12,914 nt of DNA. Origin: a bacterium (GTDB lineage Bacteria > Vulcanimicrobiota > Vulcanimicrobiia > Vulcanimicrobiales > SCRA01). This document shows, one piece after another, positions 1 to 6,440 of the stretch (position 1 is the stretch's first letter; each line of letters starts with the position of its first letter). The DNA lies in NCBI GenBank assembly GCA_028869325.1, contig JAGWST010000107.1, forward strand, positions 1-12,914, given 5' to 3'. The translations under genes and the position numbers were made by a program. Under the pieces are notes generated by a model, which searched no databases, was not told the origin of the DNA, and worked only from the letters and a program-made list of their open reading frames with translations.

Positions 1-209
1 ATCGCGTCGTGGCGGCGGATGCGCTGGAGCCCGTCCTCGGGCATCATGCGGCCGTGCTGCGCATACCACTCGCAGCTCCATGGCAGCACGTCCCACGCGA
101 ACGAAAAACCGTAGCGCTTGCCCACGGCATCCAGCACACGCATACCCGCCGGAACCACCTCTTTGCCGATGCCGTCGCCGGGGATGACGGCGATGCGATA
201 CTCCGCCAT
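1..209 (-). CDS. Tartrate / D-malate dehydrogenase-like protein (IDH/IMDH family), 3' end beyond window
   Basis: The first 69 codons of a beta-decarboxylating dehydrogenase are visible, reading leftwards off the window. The N-terminus [20 protein letters not shown] carries the family hallmark IPGDGIGKE. Residues 43-65 ([18 protein letters not shown]) match the tartrate dehydrogenase/D-malate dehydrogenase branch (TtuC, DmlA/YeaU) better than isopropylmalate or isocitrate dehydrogenase. Family members oxidise a 2-hydroxy diacid with NAD and usually decarboxylate it in the cytoplasm, D-malate giving pyruvate and CO2. The ATG at 209 is preceded by a strong AGGAGG site. The gene diverges from the lyase gene at 389 across 179 bp, so the two may share control. 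The catalytic Lys, Tyr and Asp residues lie outside the window, so the substrate cannot be fixed. Confidence 0.88.
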   Translation of the reverse strand, partial: MAEYRIAVIPGDGIGKEVVPAGMRVLDAVGKRYGFSFAWDVLPWSCEWYAQHGRMMPEDGLQRIRRHDA

Positions 210-388
210 GGCTGCCTCCTCGTGGATGGATGAAGGCGTTCACGTGCTCGCGGGCTCGCCCTGCTCCGTCCTGTGGAAAGTTCGGCGCGGGTTCGCGCGC
301 CTTCAGGGCATTGCCGTCGAATCGCGAAGGGTCACGAGCCGCGCCGCGCCACGTCGTGGCTTGTAACGGCCGATTGTAGGAGGGACGC
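210..388. promoter_or_regulatory. Divergent intergenic region with a 13-bp inverted repeat
   Basis: This 179-bp gap separates two divergent genes and must hold both promoters. No convincing -35/-10 pair is visible. A perfect inverted repeat, GCCACG-T-CGTGGC, lies at 348-360, ending 28 bp before the ATG at 389, where a repressor site could sit. A second, purely GC arm pair (284-289 and 296-301) is probably chance. Two TTGTA pentamers (361-365, 374-378) lie just before the AGGAGGG ribosome binding site of the lyase gene. No regulator gene adjoins this gap. Confidence 0.4.
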
Positions 389-1759
389 ATGACCGCTACG
401 GCGATCGACTCTGCCATCTTTCGCGACATCTTCAGCACCGAGGCGATGCGCCGCGTCTTCTGCGACGAGAGCCGCGTGCAGTACTATCTCGATGTCGAGG
501 CGGCGCTGGCGCGCGTGCAGGCGCGCTTGGGCATCATCCCCGCCGAGGCCGCCGAGGAGATCTGCCGCCACTGCTCCGCCGGCGAATACGATTTGGCGGC
601 ATTGAAGCGGCAGACGGAGCGCATCGGCTATCCCGTGCTCCCCGTGGTGCAGCAATTGGTGGCGCTCTGCCGCGACGGTCTAGGCGAATGGTCGCACTGG
701 GGCGCCACCACGCAGGATATCACGGACACCGCCACGGTCCTACAGATTCGCGACGCCCTGGCGCTAGTGGAGGAAGAGATCGTCGCCATCTGCGAGTCGC
801 TCGCGGAGCTGGCACGCCGCTACCGCGACACGCCGATGGCGGGGCGCAGCAACCTGCAGCAAGCGGTGCCGATCACTTTCGGCTACAAGATGGCGGTCTT
901 GCTGGCGGGCTTCCAACGCCATCGCGAGCGGCTCGCGCAACTGCGCCCGCGCGTGCTGGTCGGGGAGCTTGGCGGCGCCGCCGGAACGCTGGCATCGCTG
1001 GGCGCCGACGGCCTGCGCGTGCAGGAGGCGCTGATGGCGGAGCTGGGACTCGGGCAGCCCGTGATCGCCTGGCACACGATGCGCGACTGCTTCGCCGAGG
1101 TCGGCTGTTTCCTCGGCCTGGTCACGGGCACGGCGGCCAAGATCGCTACCGACGTGAAGCTCATGATGCAGACCGAAGTAGAAGAGGCGTTCGAACCGTT
1201 CGCGGAGGGGCGCGGCTCCAGCAGCACCATGCCGCAGAAGCGCAATCCGATCTCCTCGAACTACATCATCGCCTGCACCTCGATGGTGCGTCAGAACGTG
1301 GCCGCACTGCTCGACGCCATGGTTGAGGATCACGAGCGGGCCACCGGCCCCTGGGAGATCGAGTGGATCGCCATGCCGGAGATCTTTCTGCTCTCCGCCG
1401 GCGCGCTCGCGCAGACGCGCTCTCTGGTCGCCGGGCTGCAGGTCGACGCGCAACGCATGCGCTCCAACCTCGATCTCACACGCGGCCTCATCGTCTCCGA
1501 GGCGGTGATGATGGGCCTGAGCCCGGCGCTCGGGCGGCAGCGCGCGCACGATCTGGTCTACGACGTCTGCCGCAAGGTGATCGTAAGCGGCCGCCCGTTT
1601 CTCGACCTGCTGGCGCTGGAGCCGGAGATCACGCGCCATCTCGACCGCGAGGCGCTGGCGCATCTGGTGGACCCGGCCAACTACCTGGGGCTCTCCGGCG
1701 AGATGGTCGATCGCGTGCTGCGGTACGGATCGCGGCCCATGCCCGTGGACTCTTATTGA
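389..1759 (+). CDS. 3-carboxy-cis,cis-muconate cycloisomerase / adenylosuccinate lyase family protein
   Basis: This 456-residue protein belongs to the class II fumarase/aspartase superfamily, whose homotetramers add to or eliminate from a succinyl-type substrate in the cytoplasm. The signature loop GSSSTMPQKRNP spans residues 276-287 and holds the catalytic serine. The upstream motif HWGATTQD (103-110) matches the HxGxTSxD region, and RSNLQQAVPITFG (153-165) and LGGAAGT (194-200) are typical of the PcaB-like branch. Length is normal. ATG 389 has an AGGAGGG site 5 nt upstream. PcaB opens the carboxymuconate ring in protocatechuate degradation, but no other pca gene is present, so family membership is certain and the reaction is not. 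The neighbouring diacid dehydrogenase suggests a role on dicarboxylates. The H-NOX gene starts 107 bp downstream on the same strand. Confidence 0.9.
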   Translation: MTATAIDSAIFRDIFSTEAMRRVFCDESRVQYYLDVEAALARVQARLGIIPAEAAEEICRHCSAGEYDLAALKRQTERIGYPVLPVVQQLVALCRDGLGEWSHWGATTQDITDTATVLQIRDALALVEEEIVAICESLAELARRYRDTPMAGRSNLQQAVPITFGYKMAVLLAGFQRHRERLAQLRPRVLVGELGGAAGTLASLGADGLRVQEALMAELGLGQPVIAWHTMRDCFAEVGCFLGLVTGTAAKIATDVKLMMQTEVEEAFEPFAEGRGSSSTMPQKRNPISSNYIIACTSMVRQNVAALLDAMVEDHERATGPWEIEWIAMPEIFLLSAGALAQTRSLVAGLQVDAQRMRSNLDLTRGLIVSEAVMMGLSPALGRQRAHDLVYDVCRKVIVSGRPFLDLLALEPEITRHLDREALAHLVDPANYLGLSGEMVDRVLRYGSRPMPVDSY

Positions 1760-1866
1760 CCGTGAAAACGCCGATGAGTCATGGAGAGCCTCCGCCAGCG
1801 TACCGTGTGATTATCGAACGGGTGTGCGGGGTCATTTTTGCGCGTCTACACTATTTGGAGGTTGAT

Positions 1867-2409
1867 GTGCACGGATCGATTCACTTGGCGTTGAAGCAGT
1901 ATGTGGTTGAGGTCTACGGCGCGAGCACCTGGGAACAGATTCTCGCCCAGTCCAACGCGACGATCAAAATGTACCTTGCGACGTCCTCGTACCCGGATGG
2001 GGAGATCACGGCGCTGATCACTGCGGCGTCGGCTCTCGCCAACCGCCCGGCGAACGACATGATCGAGGACTTCGGAAGGTATCTCATGCCGAAGCTGATA
2101 CAGAACTATCGTTCGCTCGTGCGGCCGGAGTGGCGCACGCTCGATTTTCTGGAGAACGCCGAGCAGAGCATCCACTCGGTCGTTCGAGTGCAGAACCCGG
2201 GGGCAAGACCGCCGATCTTACGCTGCGTGCGGCACGGCGCCTCGGAGCTGCAGATCATCTACTCCTCGGCACGTCGACTCTGCGCGCTGGTTCGGGGCAT
2301 GGCCTTGGGAGCCGCGCAGCATTTCGCTGAAGTAGTGATGGTTGATGAGCGCCAGTGCATGTTACATGGAGCGGAATCCTGCGACTTCAGGATGCGCGTC
2401 GTGGCATAG
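1867..2409 (+). CDS. hnoX: Stand-alone H-NOX (haem nitric oxide/oxygen binding, HNOB) sensor protein
   Basis: This 180-residue protein has the normal length of a bacterial single-domain H-NOX, a cytoplasmic haem sensor that binds NO and passes the signal to a kinase or cyclic-di-GMP enzyme. It begins VHGSIHLALKQYVVEVYG, the usual H-NOX N-terminus. The proximal haem ligand is His103 (AEQSIHSVV), followed by PP at 115-116. The haem-propionate motif YxSxR is present as Tyr132-Ser134-Arg136. These positions are one above His102, Tyr131, Ser133 and Arg135 of the well-studied Thermoanaerobacter protein. The distal Tyr140 of that oxygen binder corresponds to Leu141, so NO rather than O2 binding is predicted. 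Cys139, Cys164 and Cys172 resemble the zinc-site cysteines of Vibrio/Shewanella H-NOX. The GTG start has GGAGG 5 nt upstream; an in-frame ATG at 1774 would add 31 residues with no family match. No partner kinase or GGDEF gene adjoins it. Its 5' part is near 50-57% G+C, unlike its neighbours, which suggests transfer. Confidence 0.9.
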   Translation: MHGSIHLALKQYVVEVYGASTWEQILAQSNATIKMYLATSSYPDGEITALITAASALANRPANDMIEDFGRYLMPKLIQNYRSLVRPEWRTLDFLENAEQSIHSVVRVQNPGARPPILRCVRHGASELQIIYSSARRLCALVRGMALGAAQHFAEVVMVDERQCMLHGAESCDFRMRVVA

Positions 2410-2410
2410 T

Positions 2411-2439
2411 CCGGCAGGCTCGTAGTGGCTACTAGCCGG
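2411..2439. terminator. Possible weak hairpin at the convergent junction
   Basis: CCGGC at 2411-2415 pairs with GCCGG at 2435-2439, enclosing GTAG-TGG-CTAC (2422-2432). The structure lies in the 22-bp gap between the stop codons of the H-NOX and glucosidase genes and runs into the last codons of the latter. There is no run of T on either strand, so this is at best a weak bidirectional stop signal. Confidence 0.22.
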
Positions 2440-3772
2440 CGCCGGCCGTGCGCCGGGACGCGGCGATCATTCGCGTGTACCAACGTCCGCTGTCCTTGAC
2501 GATGCGGCGCTGCGTCGCGTAGTCCACGTAGATCAATCCGAAGCGCTGGCGGTAGCCCTCGGCCCACTCGAAGTTGTCCAGCAGCGACCAGACGAAGTAG
2601 CCGGCCAGCGGTACGCCCGCGGCGATCGCGCGCCGCGCCTGGATGACGTGCGCCTCCAGATACGCGATGCGCTCCGCATCGTGCACGCCGCCTTCGGCAT
2701 CCGGCCGATCGGGCAGCGCCATGCCGTTCTCGGTGACGTAGATCCGGCGCGGGGCGTGCCGCCGCGCGATGCGCACCAGCGTCTCGAAGAGGCCCTGCGG
2801 GTAGACCTCCCAGCCCATCGTCGTGCGCCGCTCGGCCGGCGCCTCCAGCGCGACTCCAAACGGGTTGCCCCCCTGTGCGTCGTGAGCCACGAAGAAGCGC
2901 GTGTAGTAATTGACGCCAAGAAAGTCGATGGGCGCGGCGATCGCCGCCATGTCGCCCTCCGCCACCGTCAGGGCGTCCAGCTTCAGGGGCGGCGGCACCG
3001 TATGCTCCTGGTAGCCGCGGCCGAAGACCCGATCGAGGAACCAGAGATTGAGGTTCACGTCGGCCGCCTCGGCGGCGGCAACGTCCAGCGGCGCGCTGGA
3101 GGCCGGGGCGATGGGGCTGAAGTTGAGCGTAACGCCGACCTCGGCGCGCGGCGCGTTGCGGCGGAGCACCGGCACCGCGAGCCCATGCGCCAGCAGCAGA
3201 TGGTGCGCCGCCTGCAGGCCGAGCTGCGGGTCACGGTATCCCGGCGCGTGCTCCCCCCGCGCGTAACCCAGCCACGCGCAGACCCACGGCTCGTTGAGCG
3301 TGATCCACGCGGCGACGCGGTCGCCCAGCGCACGCGAGACCGCCTCCGTCAGCTCCGCGAAGGCATATGCCGTCTCGCGTCCGATCCAGCCGCCGAAGCG
3401 ATCGTGAAGCGCAGCAGGGAGATCCCAATGGTAGAGCGTGGCGTAGGGGCGAACGCCCGCCTCCAGCAGACGATCGACCAGACGGCGGTAGAAATCGAGG
3501 CCGCGCTGGTTCACGCGGCCGGTGCCCTGCGGCAACACGCGTGGCCAGGCGATCGAGAAGCGGTAGGCGTCGACGCCCAATTGGCGCAGGAGCTCGACGT
3601 CCTCGTCCATCCGGTGGTAGTGGTCGCAGGCGACCGCTCCCGACTCGCCGTTGGCGATGTTGCCGGCCACGGCGCAGAAGCGGTCCCAGATCGATGCGCC
3701 GCGTCCGTCCTCGCGCACCGCGCCCTCGATCTGGTAGGCCGCCGTCGCGGCGCCCCAGACAAACGCGTCCAT
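2432..3772 (-). CDS. GH1 family beta-glucosidase
   Basis: This 446-residue protein is a glycoside hydrolase family 1 enzyme, a retaining (beta/alpha)8 barrel that releases glucose or galactose from beta-linked disaccharides and aryl glycosides. It starts MDAFVWGAATAAYQIEG, the standard GH1 opening. The acid/base glutamate is Glu161 in TLNEPW, and the nucleophile is Glu348 in YVTENG. The sugar-binding motifs YHWDLP (114-119) and WSLLDNFEW (395-403) are intact. There is no signal peptide, so it acts in the cytoplasm on imported sugar. The start at 3772 is chosen by alignment to the family; an open frame continues to 3841 but adds nothing GH1-like. The only Shine-Dalgarno-like sequence (GAAGAG) lies inside a perfect hairpin at 3778-3792. 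The gene stands alone, convergent with H-NOX and divergent from the CoA-transferase; no sugar transporter adjoins it. Confidence 0.94.
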   Translation of the reverse strand: MDAFVWGAATAAYQIEGAVREDGRGASIWDRFCAVAGNIANGESGAVACDHYHRMDEDVELLRQLGVDAYRFSIAWPRVLPQGTGRVNQRGLDFYRRLVDRLLEAGVRPYATLYHWDLPAALHDRFGGWIGRETAYAFAELTEAVSRALGDRVAAWITLNEPWVCAWLGYARGEHAPGYRDPQLGLQAAHHLLLAHGLAVPVLRRNAPRAEVGVTLNFSPIAPASSAPLDVAAAEAADVNLNLWFLDRVFGRGYQEHTVPPPLKLDALTVAEGDMAAIAAPIDFLGVNYYTRFFVAHDAQGGNPFGVALEAPAERRTTMGWEVYPQGLFETLVRIARRHAPRRIYVTENGMALPDRPDAEGGVHDAERIAYLEAHVIQARRAIAAGVPLAGYFVWSLLDNFEWAEGYRQRFGLIYVDYATQRRIVKDSGRWYTRMIAASRRTAGAG

Positions 3773-3777
3773 CGATG

Positions 3778-3792
3778 CGCTCTTCAAGAGCG
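3778..3792. promoter_or_regulatory. Perfect 7-bp-arm inverted repeat just upstream of the glucosidase start
   Basis: CGCTCTT-C-AAGAGCG reads as a perfect inverted repeat with a one-base centre. On the glucosidase strand it is CGCTCTT-G-AAGAGCG and ends five bases before the ATG at 3772. The likely ribosome binding sequence AAGAG is in the 3' arm. It may be a repressor operator on DNA or a helix that hides the ribosome binding site in mRNA. A one-base loop cannot close in RNA, so the top pairs would open and leave about a 5- to 6-bp stem. Confidence 0.45.
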
Positions 3793-3912
3793 TCGAAACG
3801 GGCCCTCCAGCTCGTCTCGGAGGCTTCCTGCATGGCCGCACTGTACCGAAAATGGCCTTGCAGCCTGTACCCGCCAGGGCCGGAGCGCCGGGCGGCCAAC
3901 GATGCTCTTCTC

Positions 3913-5109
3913 ATGAGACCGTTGGAAGATATCCGCATCATCGCCGTCGAGCAGTACGGCGCCGGTCCGTTTGGAAGCATGCACCTGGCGGACCTGGGCG
4001 CAGACGTGATCAAGATCGAGGATCCGCGTGGCGGCGGCGACGTTAGCCGCTACATTCCGCCTCATCAGGCGGGCGAGGATAGCCTCTTCTTCGAATCGTT
4101 CAATCGCAACAAGCGCTCACTCTCACTCGATCTGCAGAACGAGGCGGGGTATCGCGTCTTCCGCGACTTAGTGAGCCATGCCGATGCCGTCTATTCGAAT
4201 CTGCGCGGCGATATTCCCGAGCGGCTGCGCCTGCGTTACGCGGATCTGAAGGACGCCAATCCCGCGATCGTCTGCTGCTCGCTCTCGGGCTTCGGGATGA
4301 CGGGGCCACGCCGCAGCGCGCCGGCCTACGATTACATCCTGCAAGGCATCGCGGGCTGGATGAGCGTGACCGGCGAGCCCGACGGCCCTCCGGCAAAATC
4401 CGGTCTCTCGCTGGTGGACTACTCCGGGGGATACGTCGCCGCGCTGGCATTGATGTGCGGCATCCATGCCGCGCGCCGCGACGGCGTGGGCATGGACTGC
4501 GACACCAGCCTCTTTGACACGGCCATCGGCATGCTCACCTACCTTGCAACGTGGAATCTCACGGTGGGGGAGCGGCCGCGGCGCACCGCGCACTCGGCCC
4601 ATCCATCCGTCGTGCCGTTCCAGATCTTCGAGGCGGCCGACGGCTGGATCGTGGTGGTCTGCGCGAAGCAGAAGTTCTACGAGCGCCTCTGCGACGTGCT
4701 GGAGCTGCCCGCGCTGAAGAGCGACGAGCGCTTCGCCGGCTTCGCCGCGCGCCGTGCCAACGAAGAGAGACTCCTGGCGATTCTGGAGCCGGCGTTCAAG
4801 CGTAGGCCCGCCGCGACGTGGCTGCAGCGGCTCGAAGAGGCCGGCGTTCCGTGCGGCCCCGTCAACACGATCGAGCAGGCGCTGGCGGAGCCGCAGACGG
4901 AGGCGCGCCGGATGACCGTCGCCACGCAGCACCCCGTCTTCGGTACCGTGCGCGGCGTCGCCAGCCCCGTACGCGTCGGCGAGCAGCCGCCGCCTGCTCA
5001 GGCAGCGCCACGCCGCAATCAGCATGCCGACGCCATCCTGCGCGGGTTGCTCGCGTACAGCGAGGCGCAGATCGCCGCGCTCGCGGCCGCGGGCGCGTTC
5101 GGCGGCTAG
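3913..5109 (+). CDS. Class III CoA-transferase (CaiB/BaiF family)
   Basis: From ATG 3913 this is 398 residues, the usual length of a family III CoA-transferase, which moves CoA between carboxylic acids through an aspartyl-CoA thioester in interlocked-ring homodimers. The N-terminal Rossmann-like part (DIRIIAVEQYGAGPFGSMHL, ADLGADVIKIEDP at 26-38) is typical. The catalytic residue is Asp169 in SGLSLVDYSGG, the same number as in formyl-CoA transferase. FNRNKRSLSLDL (63-74) and SLSGFGMTGP (123-132) are further family motifs. The start is ambiguous: an in-frame ATG at 3832 would add 27 residues and has GGAGG 8 nt upstream, whereas 3913 has no clear ribosome binding site but gives the usual family N-terminus. 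The acyl substrate cannot be read from sequence. It diverges from the glucosidase and converges on the solute-binding protein gene with an 18-bp gap. Confidence 0.92.
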   Translation: MRPLEDIRIIAVEQYGAGPFGSMHLADLGADVIKIEDPRGGGDVSRYIPPHQAGEDSLFFESFNRNKRSLSLDLQNEAGYRVFRDLVSHADAVYSNLRGDIPERLRLRYADLKDANPAIVCCSLSGFGMTGPRRSAPAYDYILQGIAGWMSVTGEPDGPPAKSGLSLVDYSGGYVAALALMCGIHAARRDGVGMDCDTSLFDTAIGMLTYLATWNLTVGERPRRTAHSAHPSVVPFQIFEAADGWIVVVCAKQKFYERLCDVLELPALKSDERFAGFAARRANEERLLAILEPAFKRRPAATWLQRLEEAGVPCGPVNTIEQALAEPQTEARRMTVATQHPVFGTVRGVASPVRVGEQPPPAQAAPRRNQHADAILRGLLAYSEAQIAALAAAGAFGG

Positions 5110-5127
5110 CGCGACCCCGTCAGTGCT

Positions 5128-6399
5128 TCACGACGGCCAGTCCAGATGGCAGACCTTGGCTTGGGAGGCCTCCGATGCGGCGATCTGGCTCGGCTCGCGG
5201 CGGTCGACGATGTTGAACAGATCGTAGGGATCGGCGGGAGTGCCGTCGGGACGGATCTGGCCGAACCAAACGGGCCACATCAGCGAGTGGTCGACCTTGC
5301 GATAGAAGGGATCACCGTTCCAGACGCTCTTGAACGGCGATCCCGCCAGCGCCCGCGCCAGCTTCACCCCATCGGTGCTCTTGGTCTCGTTGATCGCCCA
5401 ACAGATGCGGTCGAGCGCGACGTAACCGAAGCAGGATTGCGCGGTAGGCGGCATCTTGTGCCGCTTGCGATACTCTGCGACGAAGTCCGCCGCGACCGCG
5501 TTGTTCTTCTTGAAGACCAGGTCGCTGTTGTAGTACCACTCGACGCCCCAGAAGCCGACGCGAGCCGACTTCGGTAGCTCGAGGATCGACTCGAATTCCA
5601 GGATCGGGCCGGCGACGGGGTACTTCTTGAGCAGCCCAAAGGTGTCGGCCTGTTTGATCGCGTTGACGAAGTCCTGCCCCGCGACCAAGAAGATCAGGCA
5701 ATCGGGCTTGGCGGCATCTACCTTCACGAGGTACGAGCTGAAGTCCGTGGTGCCCAGCGGCGCGAGCTCGTTTGCCACGACTTGGCCGCCTACCTTGTTC
5801 AGCACGTCCTGGTAGCCGGCGGCCAGCGAGTGGCCGAACGCGTAGTCGGGTGTGAGCATGAACCACTTCTTGCCGAACTTCTCCGCGATGGAGTAGCCGG
5901 TCGCGTGGGTGAGCATCCATGTGGTATGGCACGTCTGGAAGGCGCTCCAATGGCAGCCCGCTCCGGAGATTTGATCGGCGTGGCCGCCCATGTCGACGAA
6001 GAGCGTCCCCATCGTGGCCGACGCCGCGCTGTCGGAGAGCGTGGCGGCGCTGCTCAGGGTTCCGCAGAGCGCGACGCAGCTCTGCTCGTTGACCAGTTGA
6101 CGCGCCTTCTGCACGCTGGTTCCCGGCTTGCTGTGATCGTCGGCCTTGATCACCTCAACTCGGCGTCCCATCACGCCGCCGCGCTTGTTCCAAGCCTCGA
6201 CGGCCAGCTCCAAGCCGCGCATGTTGCTCTGCGCCTCGGCGGAGTAGACGCCGGTGATGCCGGATACGTATCCGATTTTCAGGGTCTCCGCGGCCTCGCC
6301 GAGCCGCGGAATGAACGCAGGGATTCCGGTGGAGAGCGCGGCGGCCCCGACTCCGGCGCCCTTGATGAATCTCTCCCGGGAGATCGACCGGTACGACAT
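5128..6399 (-). CDS. ABC transporter substrate-binding protein, branched-chain amino acid type (Peripla_BP_6)
   Basis: This 423-residue exported protein belongs to the type 1 periplasmic binding proteins of the Leu/Ile/Val, urea and aromatic-acid group. The mature part begins near residue 40 with LKIGYVSGITGVYS, then RGLELAVEAWNKRGGVMGR (61-79) and VIKADDHSKP (83-92), the normal first lobe. The N-terminus ISRERFIKGAGVGAAALSTG resembles a Tat signal (SRRxFLK), but the arginine pair is split by Glu9, so export may be Tat or Sec. ATG 6399 has AAGGAGG 7 nt upstream. The gene follows the dehydratase by 41 bp on the same strand and is probably co-transcribed with it, so the ligand may be that enzyme's substrate or a relative. 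No permease or ATPase gene is in the window, so it must work with components encoded elsewhere. Confidence 0.92.
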   Translation of the reverse strand: MSYRSISRERFIKGAGVGAAALSTGIPAFIPRLGEAAETLKIGYVSGITGVYSAEAQSNMRGLELAVEAWNKRGGVMGRRVEVIKADDHSKPGTSVQKARQLVNEQSCVALCGTLSSAATLSDSAASATMGTLFVDMGGHADQISGAGCHWSAFQTCHTTWMLTHATGYSIAEKFGKKWFMLTPDYAFGHSLAAGYQDVLNKVGGQVVANELAPLGTTDFSSYLVKVDAAKPDCLIFLVAGQDFVNAIKQADTFGLLKKYPVAGPILEFESILELPKSARVGFWGVEWYYNSDLVFKKNNAVAADFVAEYRKRHKMPPTAQSCFGYVALDRICWAINETKSTDGVKLARALAGSPFKSVWNGDPFYRKVDHSLMWPVWFGQIRPDGTPADPYDLFNIVDRREPSQIAASEASQAKVCHLDWPS

Positions 6400-6440
6400 C
6401 GATGTGCCTCCTTCCGCAGGTGAATCCGGTGCTTGAGTGA

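Noticed and set aside
284..301. GGCGCG / CGCGCC arm pair
   Set aside because: Pure GC arms are expected by chance in DNA this rich in G+C, and the position relative to either gene is not informative.
389..1759. Naming the lyase gene pcaB and inferring a protocatechuate pathway
   Set aside because: Similarity is to the family, and no other protocatechuate or beta-ketoadipate gene is present.
1774..1866. Earlier in-frame ATG for H-NOX at 1774
   Set aside because: It has no good ribosome binding site, the 31 added residues match nothing in the family, and GTG 1867 has GGAGG at ideal spacing with the normal H-NOX N-terminus.
3367..3912. Upstream extension of the CoA-transferase frame to 3367
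   Set aside because: The first 180 codons overlap the glucosidase gene antisense and are low-complexity Arg-rich; the family N-terminus begins near 3913.
2648..3916. Long plus-strand open frame (422 codons) across the glucosidase region
   Set aside because: It is antisense to a complete GH1 enzyme with both catalytic glutamates. The translation is Arg/Ala-rich with no domain, as usual for GC-rich shadow frames.
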